A stretch of 17,957 nt of DNA from JAZRUY01 sp045598845 (GTDB taxonomy: Bacteria; Verrucomicrobiota; Lentisphaeria; Victivallales; Victivallaceae). A model generated the notes under the pieces. That model was given only the letters and a program-made list of their open reading frames with translations, was not told the DNA's origin and ran no database searches. The DNA is taken from NCBI GenBank assembly GCA_045598845.1, contig JAZRUY010000103.1:1-17957 (forward strand), given 5' to 3'. Below, piece by piece: positions 6,718 to 11,990 of this stretch (position 1 is its first letter; the number at the start of each line of letters is the position of its first letter). The position numbers were made by a program, and so were the translations under genes.

Positions 6718-7455
6718 TCAGAGCATTGTAGCCGCAAAGAATACCGGGGAAAACATTTGCGCCGCCGAACGGCCCGGGGCATTGTCCCGGCGGCTGTTCC
6801 AGGCCTGGTTGAGTTCGGCATAGATTTTGTGCATACGGCGGGCGAACTCCCGCTCGGGGAGATGTCCAGGAGTGGAGTCTGCTTTTTTTGCGGCGATATA
6901 GGCATCTCCAGTATGAATTTCCTCGACTTCCCTGCCTGCCAGAGGCAGAATGGCCGTCTTGGCATCGGGAACAGGCGGAGGTGTTCCGCCGACTTCACGG
7001 TCCACCAGGGCGCAGAGGATGCCGAGTTCCTGTTGTGCTATTTGGATGTGAACCCGAACGGGACAATAGTGAATCTTCCAGTGCTGCAGGTTCTGCGCAC
7101 GCTTCTTGACATCGCTATTTGCTGGCCAGAGGTCTGAAAAGACCTTCGATTTCGGGAACTTCCCCCGGCGCTTCCATTCGCGATCGGTAAAATGCCAGAC
7201 CCGCTCTTCTGGCGTCCGTCTGGCATTCCAGGCCCAGTTCAGATGATGATAGGCGTGGTCAAGGCTGACATGCAGCCCAAATTCGCTAAGCAAATGATAC
7301 CGCTCGTCCCTTTCCGCAATCCACGTTTTGTACCAATCCTCATCTTCGGGCAGTTTGCCAAGCTCCAGATAGCGCAAGCGGTCATGGAGTTCCCGAATCT
7401 CTCCGTATGCTTCCCGCAGGTTGAACTGCATCGGTTTCCAGGTCAGTGTCTTCAT
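6718..7455 (-). CDS. Uncharacterised 245-residue protein with a repeated LNxAWNxRR motif
   Basis: I do not recognise a family. The protein is rich in Trp, Tyr, Arg and His. It has the motif LNWAWNARR at 72-80 and LNQAWNSRR at 215-223, each preceded by a His/Tyr-containing helix-like segment (LDHAYHHLNW and MHKIYAELNQ), so it may contain two copies of one small helical domain separated by a Pro-rich part (TPPPVPDAK). There is no signal peptide or membrane segment, so it should be cytoplasmic. It begins 14 bases after the end of the 105-residue gene upstream, so both belong to one transcript from sigma-54 promoter 3. The ribosome site is modest (GGTAAGA). The C-terminal end (FSPVFFAATML) is hydrophobic. 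The frame is intact. It converges with the activator gene, with 170 bases between them in which I see nothing clear. Confidence 0.6.
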   Translation of the reverse strand: MKTLTWKPMQFNLREAYGEIRELHDRLRYLELGKLPEDEDWYKTWIAERDERYHLLSEFGLHVSLDHAYHHLNWAWNARRTPEERVWHFTDREWKRRGKFPKSKVFSDLWPANSDVKKRAQNLQHWKIHYCPVRVHIQIAQQELGILCALVDREVGGTPPPVPDAKTAILPLAGREVEEIHTGDAYIAAKKADSTPGHLPEREFARRMHKIYAELNQAWNSRRDNAPGRSAAQMFSPVFFAATML

Positions 7456-7469
7456 TTCGTTCTTACCGA

Positions 7470-7787
7470 TTAAAAATCATCTTCGCTAATGTCTTCACCA
7501 TCAGTTTCCTCAACGTGATTTTCTGATTCAAAATCATCAAAACGGTCTTCAGGAGCATTGTCCAGGTAAGCCTTCAACGTTTTCATTGCCTGCTTCATAT
7601 TATCGAATGTCGGCAGGCCATCGTCATCGAACAGGCCAGCCTGGACCAAATCATGGCGAAGCTTCAAGTAGGTCCCCCAATCGGGAAGCATCGGTGAAAA
7701 CCTGACTTCTTCGAACTCATCACGACTGCCAATGATGCCGATGGCAACCGTGTAGTAATACATTGGAAACAGCTTCTTTGTGCTCAT
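7470..7787 (-). CDS. Uncharacterised 105-residue protein with acidic tail
   Basis: A small cytoplasmic protein of unknown function. Residues 1-80 hold a possible folded part (FPMYYYTVAIGIIGSRDEF, LPDWGTYLKLRHDLVQAGLFDDDGLP, FDNMKQAMKTLKAYL). The last 25 residues are almost all acidic (DRFDDFESENHVEETDGEDISEDDF), a tail type seen in proteins that mimic or avoid nucleic acid or bind basic partners. It is the first gene of the leftward unit, with a good ribosome site (AGGAG, about 7797) and a leader of about 70 bases from sigma-54 promoter 3. The following gene encodes a basic, Arg-rich protein, so the pair could act as partners, which is only a guess. Confidence 0.6.
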   Translation of the reverse strand: MSTKKLFPMYYYTVAIGIIGSRDEFEEVRFSPMLPDWGTYLKLRHDLVQAGLFDDDGLPTFDNMKQAMKTLKAYLDNAPEDRFDDFESENHVEETDGEDISEDDF

Positions 7788-7867
7788 TTTTTTTGACTCC
7801 TATTTTATTAGATGGGATTTCGTTTTCAGTTGAGGCCGGTAAGAAACGTCTCAACGACTGCTCATGA

Positions 7868-7883
7868 AGCAAACAGCGTGCCA
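7868..7883 (-). promoter_or_regulatory. Sigma-54 promoter 3 (leftward two-gene unit)
   Basis: Read on the minus strand: TGGCACG-CTGT-TTGCT, a full match to the RpoN consensus, with GG and GC 10 bases apart. The start should be near 7857. The leader begins with an inverted repeat (GTTGAG/CTCAAC, arms at 7829-7834 and 7850-7855). Confidence 0.88.
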
Positions 7884-7922
7884 AAATCACCATCTTGGCA
7901 TTTCGTGCGTAGCCGGAGGAAA

Positions 7923-7973
7923 ATGCTCAAATATTACTGATCTATTTTTGGATTATAGGTGATCAAATTTTGA
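7923..7973. promoter_or_regulatory. Shared upstream region of divergent sigma-54 promoters, candidate activator sites
   Basis: Between promoters 3 and 4 lie ATGCTCAAATATTACTG (7923-7939) and TCAAA-T-TTTGA (7963-7973). The first resembles ATGCTCAAATTTTTATTG (4357-4374) before promoter 2 and CTCGTCAAATATTAACTG (3933-3950) before promoter 1. The shared core TCAAAT(A/T)TT upstream of all promoters makes it a candidate binding site for the activator at 5072. AT-rich chance matches cannot be ruled out by eye. Confidence 0.35.
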
Positions 7974-8018
7974 CTTGTTGAAAACGGTGCCATCCCGAAT
8001 CCAAGGCAAAATGCCAGT

Positions 8019-8034
8019 CGGCACGGTATTTGCC
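8019..8034 (+). promoter_or_regulatory. Sigma-54 promoter 4 (broken FtsK gene)
   Basis: CGGCACG-GTAT-TTGCC, with GG at 8020-8021 and GC at 8032-8033, 10 bases apart. It also shares flanking bases with promoter 1 (GGCAYGGTATTTGCYTCT). The start is expected near 8045, 57 bases before the old ATG at 8102. Confidence 0.8.
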
Positions 8035-8101
8035 TCTTTTTGATGCGCCTGAGATTTCAGACACAGTCAATTCATCAACCTAATAGAAGGAAACAAAGAA
8101 C

Positions 8102-8600
8102 ATGACACACAGCACAGATTTTTTTGTCAAAATTGAAGCAGACAGAACCAGTCAAGCAGGTGTCAGCCGCAGAAATCCAGCGCAAATGTGACTTGATTCA
8201 TCAGGCAATGGCGCCCTGCGGAGCAAATGGAACGATGATCCAGGAAGTACCAGATCCCCGTGTCACCCGTTTTGAACTTGAGATATCAAAAGCGGATGCA
8301 AAGAAACTCTGCAAACAGCTTGAAAAGTCCGTTTCTGACAACAGTCTGTTGGCGCGATGGACTTCTGAAAAGCACCAGACTTTCAAGCAACTTGTCAACA
8401 ACGGGCTGGCATCTTGCTGCCGTGCCGTCGGCATACACATTATTCTCTCCACTCAACGGCCTGATCCGGGTGTTTCCATTGGAACTTCGCGCCATGTTTC
8501 CCCATAAGGCAGGTGCCGCGGTGCCTCCTGCGCCTGACAACACCAAGAGGGCGGCGTGTTCACCCACACTTCATTGTACTGCCGGACAAATTACCGGCGG
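8102..8600 (+). pseudogene. FtsK-type DNA translocase, degraded pseudogene
   Basis: Remnant of an FtsK/SpoIIIE-like motor. The old start ATG 8102 follows a good ribosome site (GAAGGAAAC), but a run of seven T (8119-8125) puts it out of frame. With one T fewer it reads MTHSTDFLSKLKQTEPVKQV and continues in the frame open to 8507. That frame holds PDPRVTRFELEIS, matching the PTVTRYEV part of the FtsK region before the motor, and then jumps to CRAVGIHIILSTQRPD, matching the AGIHLILATQRP strand near the end of the motor. The Walker A and B parts between them are gone, so an internal deletion of roughly 200 or more codons is inferred. Near 8470 a further shift occurs, since a second frame reads PLELRAMFPHKAGAAV, like the IRANFP part of FtsK. 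The product cannot work. The end is uncertain. Sigma-54 promoter 4 still drives it. Confidence 0.7.
8581..8598. other. Hairpin between convergent genes
   Basis: GCCGG (8581-8585) and CCGGC (8594-8598) are inverted arms around 8 bases, with a T-rich stretch some 12 bases further. It could help end transcription from the left, but the T run is not adjacent. Confidence 0.3.
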
Positions 8601-8606
8601 AAAAAT

Positions 8607-9785
8607 TCATTTTTTCACTTTGACTTCCATGTCGATGATCTTGGCGGATAATGCGGCGGCAAAAGGATCTTTCACCTCATCGCGCAGTAACGCCGTTTCC
8701 ACATAATAGCGTATCATTGGATGGGTCTTCACCAAAGATTTCATAGACCATTGCGCCGTCGAGGCCGTAAGACCGTTCAGCAGTTTTTTCCGGTCTCCGG
8801 AAGTCGGCTTGGCAAGTTTTTTATAGTCATCAACAGAGAGGGAATCCTTGGCGAGTCCCATGGCGTTGACGATCTTCATAACGGGCTCCTTTGTTCCCCG
8901 TACAAAAAATTCCGCCCAGCAAACATCCAACTGCCACGGAACAAGTGCTTTTTCAAACTGAAACGGATCGGCTGGAAACTGCCGTCCGACGGCGTCTTTT
9001 GTCTCCTTGCTCAATGCCTTTGCCGAATTATCGGAAACAAAATTCAGCACCACCGCCGTCAGGTATTTCTCCTCGTTATGCAAAGATTTGAAAAGTTCCG
9101 TAAATTCCGGAACGCATTGCGGATTTTCTTTCAGAAGAAAGTAGAAAAACGCCAGTTGCGGCAGCGGATTGAAGTTATTTTTCTCCTTCGCTTTCTGCTT
9201 TGGCAGATTTTCAAGAAACTCTTTGAACGCCGGAACAATGTTTTCTGGGCATGGAGCCAAATAATATTTCCCGATTTTTTCAAATGCGTTTTCTTCAGAT
9301 TGCGCGGCTGTTTTTTCTACATATTCCACGCTGGCGGATGCTGTTGCCGTTTTGCCGGAATTGGCATCGGTCAATTCCACATCGAAGATACATTTCCCCT
9401 TGGGATCATGCGGTTCATAAACGACCATTAAACTTTGCGGAAAAAGAAAGACCCCGGCACTATCCCCCGAAATGTTTCCGATATCGGTCCGCAACGGAAT
9501 CTCGTCTTTTTTCCCCGCAGGATCCGTTAAGACAAGTTTTCCGGTGAGTTTGACGGCACCGCTCTTTATCCTTGCTCCGGTAAAGACGATTTCGATCTTG
9601 AAAGGTTCTCCGCAGACAACGCGCGAAACTTTCGGAAAAAACGGCGGACGGTTCGGCATGATATGCCGGAACTGGTCATCGATATTGACCGCTTTGGTCG
9701 GGATAATCCGTACCGAAAATTCCGCGGCGGAAACGATTGCAAAGACAGCGGAAAAAATCCATACGGTAAAGATGATTTTTTTCAT
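8607..9785 (-). CDS. Exported protein of unknown function
   Basis: A 392-residue protein with a classical signal peptide: MKKIIFTVWIF, a hydrophobic stretch and a likely cut at VSA-AEF near residue 20. No lipobox cysteine is seen, so it is probably periplasmic or secreted. The first part (about 20-170) is rich in beta-type sequence with phrases such as GEPFKIEIVFTGA and GKLVLTDPAGKKDEIPLRT, like an immunoglobulin-fold domain. The second part is helical with many Lys and Phe (FKEFLENLPKQKAKEKNNF). I recognise no catalytic motif. The frame stays open upstream to 10250, but ATG 9785 has a good ribosome site (AAAGGAATAAAGAAC) and the signal peptide begins there, so the longer reading is an artefact crossing the ssrA remnant and the integrase gene. 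It is probably a chromosomal gene next to ssrA. Confidence 0.8.
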   Translation of the reverse strand: MKKIIFTVWIFSAVFAIVSAAEFSVRIIPTKAVNIDDQFRHIMPNRPPFFPKVSRVVCGEPFKIEIVFTGARIKSGAVKLTGKLVLTDPAGKKDEIPLRTDIGNISGDSAGVFLFPQSLMVVYEPHDPKGKCIFDVELTDANSGKTATASASVEYVEKTAAQSEENAFEKIGKYYLAPCPENIVPAFKEFLENLPKQKAKEKNNFNPLPQLAFFYFLLKENPQCVPEFTELFKSLHNEEKYLTAVVLNFVSDNSAKALSKETKDAVGRQFPADPFQFEKALVPWQLDVCWAEFFVRGTKEPVMKIVNAMGLAKDSLSVDDYKKLAKPTSGDRKKLLNGLTASTAQWSMKSLVKTHPMIRYYVETALLRDEVKDPFAAALSAKIIDMEVKVKK

Positions 9786-9938
9786 GTTCTTTATTCCTTT
9801 GATATTTCCTTGCCTTGGAAAAAATTGTACTTCGTCACCATCTCCCATACTGTAAGTCATAAAGTTGAAAAAAAAAGTGCTTCCGGCATTTTTTTGCCAT
9901 CCTCCTGCCGCTTGCTTCGCCACGGCTTGCCTATACGA

Positions 9939-9968
9939 AAAAAATCCGGCAAATGTGCCGGATTTTTT
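9939..9968 (-). terminator. Bidirectional terminator, original ssrA terminator
   Basis: TCCGGCA (9945-9951) and TGCCGGA (9956-9962) form a perfect stem with a 4-base loop, with seven A before it and six T after it. It works on paper in both directions. On the minus strand it follows the tmRNA 3' end by six bases after the last A of CCA, as expected of the native ssrA terminator. Confidence 0.8.
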
Positions 9969-9974
9969 GAAGAC

Positions 9975-10002
9975 TGGTGGAGGTGGCGGGAGTTGAACCC
10001 GG
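9975..10002 (-). other. tmRNA (ssrA) 3'-end remnant, element attachment site (attR-type)
   Basis: On the minus strand this reads GGGTTCAACTCCCGCC then ACCTCCACCA, preceded by CC: a T arm and the 3' half of an acceptor stem ending in CCA. The sequence is typical of tmRNA. No matching 5' part is present on the right side, where the integrase gene ends after 45 bases. It is therefore the duplicated end left when an element entered ssrA. A tRNA as the target is possible but less likely. Confidence 0.75.
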
Positions 10003-10027
10003 CATTTTTTGCTTGTTTTTGGATAGA

Positions 10028-10046
10028 TGCCACATGTAGCGCCACA
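10028..10046. repeat. 12-bp-spaced CCACA repeats between integrase and attachment site
   Basis: TGCCACA (10028-10034) and CGCCACA (10040-10046) are 12 bases apart. The layout equals the TGCTACA pair beside tRNA-Pro at 1411. They may be integrase-binding sites. The second one nearly touches the integrase stop codon. Confidence 0.4.
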
Positions 10047-10047
10047 T

Positions 10048-11142
10048 CTATTGTTGTTTTTCAGCCTCGGCAAAACGCTTTGCGACTGCGGAAATGGTGG
10101 CGATATCACGGGCGTAAATGTCCTCGACCTTGTCGCTGGAATGGCCGGTAATGGCGCGGAGGGTCTCGCCTTGAATTCCGTGTTCCTTGAACCAAGTGAT
10201 GGCAGAACCGCGGAGCGAGTGGAAACTCGCCTTGCCATCGGCGGTGTCATTGATGCCGATTGAGTGCAGCCACGGAGTAAAACGGTTTCTGTACCAGCAG
10301 ATGTGAAATTTCGTAAAAGATTCTATGATTGGAGTGTTCGGCTTGCATTGCGGCAGAAGCGGACGGATGAACCGTTCCAGTTCCGGCATAACCGGAATGC
10401 ACACCCACTTGTTGAACCGAGCGGTCTTGCCGGGTCTGATAATGAAAACCTTGCGCTCGAAGTCAAACATCTCCGGTGTAATCCGGAAACAGGTTTCCAG
10501 ACGCTGGCAAGTCCAGCGGGAAAGCATCACCATCACCTGGATGTGCAGCGGAGCGACTTCCATAATATGCGCGATTTCGGTGTCCGTAAGATTGCGGTGG
10601 CTCACCACCGCAGTCACCCTGCGGTTGATAATCGGCTGAAACGGTGATGACGATATACCGATTTCCACGAGGCAGCAGCGGAAAATTGTGTTAAGGGCTG
10701 ATTTAACGTTGTTATATGTTTTTCCGTTGCCGCGGGTGCCGTAAAACTGTTCCAAGTAGTCCAGCGCGGCCTTGGCGGTAATGTCCTTCGCGTACTGCTT
10801 CGGGGCTATGCGGCTGACAAAAAGCCGCCAAATGCGCAGAGCGGACGGCGAGAGTTTGCGCTTCCGGGCGGCTATTTCCGGCATTTTGGCCAGAGTTATC
10901 AGTCCGCCTTTACCCTGCTGAACAGGTTCCGGCGCAAGCGACTGCGGGGCTTTCGTTTCTCCGTCAGGGTACATTCTGGCAACGGTCACCAGATTCCGTT
11001 TGGCGGCGATTGCTCCCATAAACTGCGCATACAGCATTTTCGCCGCGCTGTCGTCAGTAGTATGGAGCGACCGCTCTATCCGTCTGCCGTCAAGGTCGTT
11101 GAAGTACGCGTACCAGGTGTTCTTACGTTTCCGGAGAGCCAT
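10048..11142 (-). CDS. int: Tyrosine recombinase / integrase
   Basis: A 364-residue site-specific recombinase that would join and excise the element at ssrA. The N-terminal part (1-50) has the short arm-binding look of phage integrases (TWYAYFNDLDGRRIERSLHT), followed by a SAM-like core-binding domain (about 95-165) and the catalytic domain (about 180-364). The catalytic set is complete: R214 (TCQRLET), K239 or K245 in the hairpin GKTARFNKW, H308 and R311 (FHSLRGSA), H334 (ITGHSS) and the nucleophile Y343 (VEDIYAR). ATG 11142 has GGAG close upstream. A longer reading to 11205 lacks support. The gene ends 45 bases from the ssrA remnant and overlaps by 20 bases the small gene before it, so both are translated together. 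Confidence 0.93.
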   Translation of the reverse strand: MALRKRKNTWYAYFNDLDGRRIERSLHTTDDSAAKMLYAQFMGAIAAKRNLVTVARMYPDGETKAPQSLAPEPVQQGKGGLITLAKMPEIAARKRKLSPSALRIWRLFVSRIAPKQYAKDITAKAALDYLEQFYGTRGNGKTYNNVKSALNTIFRCCLVEIGISSSPFQPIINRRVTAVVSHRNLTDTEIAHIMEVAPLHIQVMVMLSRWTCQRLETCFRITPEMFDFERKVFIIRPGKTARFNKWVCIPVMPELERFIRPLLPQCKPNTPIIESFTKFHICWYRNRFTPWLHSIGINDTADGKASFHSLRGSAITWFKEHGIQGETLRAITGHSSDKVEDIYARDIATISAVAKRFAEAEKQQ

Positions 11143-11320
11143 TTCCGTTCTCCGGCTTGTTCCGCAGACATTCCCCGATGAAAGCGCGGAACTTCGGCTC
11201 GTCAATCCAAGCGACTATGCCCTGAAACTTTTTCCCGCAAGCGGGGGGAACCGCCGGAGTCTGACCGCTTACCAGTCCGGCTCCGCGCCGCAGGGCATTG
11301 TTTTCCTTTTTGTCCGCCAT
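11123..11320 (-). CDS. Small protein overlapping the integrase start
   Basis: A 65-residue protein of unknown family (MADKKENNALRRGAG at the start, then CGKKFQGIVAWIDEPKFRAFIGECL). Its ATG at 11320 has a strong ribosome site (AGGAGAGGAA directly upstream), and its end overlaps the integrase start by 20 bases, a sign of coupled translation. The place is where excisionases or integrase helpers are often found, but I see no clear helix-turn-helix. Function is open. Confidence 0.6.
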   Translation of the reverse strand: MADKKENNALRRGAGLVSGQTPAVPPACGKKFQGIVAWIDEPKFRAFIGECLRNKPENGNGSPET

Positions 11321-11411
11321 TTCCTCTCCTTATATACGGTCATACTATAATTTCAAGTGGCGGCGAGAGCAATAATCCGCGCTGAAAAACATAAAAAAAA
11401 CGGCAGCGGAC

Positions 11412-11440
11412 TGGAAAAGATGTAAAAAAAGATGTATATT
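11412..11440 (+). promoter_or_regulatory. Candidate promoter of the hicA-hicB locus
   Basis: TGGAAA (11412-11417), 17 bases and TATATT (11435-11440) lie 25 bases before the hicA start. A direct repeat AGATGTA (11418 and 11430, 12 bases apart) sits in the spacer and may be a HicB operator. Confidence 0.45.
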
Positions 11441-11464
11441 CAGTATGTAATTAAGGGAAACAGC

Positions 11465-11632
11465 ATGAAATACCGTGAACTCGCAGAACTTATGAAGGCC
11501 GCCGGATGGTTTCAGGAAAGGAACGGAAATGAACACAAAAACATATTTTATGTTTGCGCACCGGAATACGGACGGCTGGTGGTGCGAATTTCCGGATTTA
11601 GCCGGATGCATGACCGACGGGGAAACGCTTGA
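11465..11632 (+). pseudogene. hicA: HicA toxin, probably truncated and read through into hicB
   Basis: The first 20 or so codons (MKYRELAELMKAAGWFQERNG) match the start of HicA mRNA-interferase toxins, small dsRBD-like proteins that cut mRNA. The usual G-S-H-H segment with the catalytic His should follow, but here the sequence is GNEHKN and then lies in the DNA that encodes the HicB start in another frame. Although the ORF is 55 codons long, near full HicA length, its last 35 residues are therefore out-of-frame hicB sequence and lack the C-terminal helix. A deletion of about 33 codons is the simplest explanation. An H is still present at the right place, so some residual function cannot be fully excluded. 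It has a good ribosome site (AAGGG). Confidence 0.55.
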
Positions 11633-11942
11633 GGATTTGATGCGCAACGCGGCGGATTGTCTCGCCGGTTACATCGAAAGCATGACCGCCAGCGGGCAGA
11701 AGCTGCCGGAGCCGTCGGGAGACGATGAACTGATGAACAAGAAAGCCGAATGCGAAGAGCCGGTCGCTATTGTCGCTCCGGTTACCGGTTATCTCCCCGG
11801 GATACCGGCAAGAATCAACGTTACCAGCACGGCGGACAAAATCGATGAAATAACCGCTTTCGCGAAAAAAACCGGAAGAACCAGGTCGGAACTGATGGTA
11901 AGGGCGACGCTGGACTATATCAGAGCCCGAAAGGTTTTATAA
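11529..11942 (+). CDS. hicB: HicB family antitoxin
   Basis: A 137-residue HicB antitoxin. Residues 3-60 form the HicB RNase-H-like fold with the signature WWCEFPDLAGCMTDGETLEDL and the following helix NAADCLAGYIESM. Residues about 95-137 (INVTSTADKIDEITAFAKK) look like a ribbon-helix-helix DNA-binding end, so it could repress its own promoter. Its ribosome site (AAAGGAACGGAA) is inside the hicA remnant, and the two frames overlap by 104 bases. With hicA damaged it would be an orphan antitoxin, possibly kept as a regulator or as protection against a HicA elsewhere. It ends 48 bases before the convergent helicase gene. Confidence 0.85.
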   Translation: MNTKTYFMFAHRNTDGWWCEFPDLAGCMTDGETLEDLMRNAADCLAGYIESMTASGQKLPEPSGDDELMNKKAECEEPVAIVAPVTGYLPGIPARINVTSTADKIDEITAFAKKTGRTRSELMVRATLDYIRARKVL

Positions 11943-11955
11943 ATCAGCGGCGGCG

Positions 11956-11981
11956 GCCGGTGAAGCGGTATTTCAACCGGC
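11956..11981. terminator. Hairpin between convergent hicB and helicase genes
   Basis: GCCGGT (11956-11961) pairs with ACCGGC (11976-11981), extended by GAA/TTC with one bulge. There is no T run, so its role in ending transcription is uncertain. Confidence 0.35.
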
Positions 11982-11990
11982 AGACAAATC

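Noticed and set aside
9786..10250. N-terminal extension of the exported protein's reading frame up to 10250
   Set aside because: It would cross the ssrA remnant, its terminator and the end of the integrase gene. The signal peptide and the ribosome site show that the gene starts at 9785.
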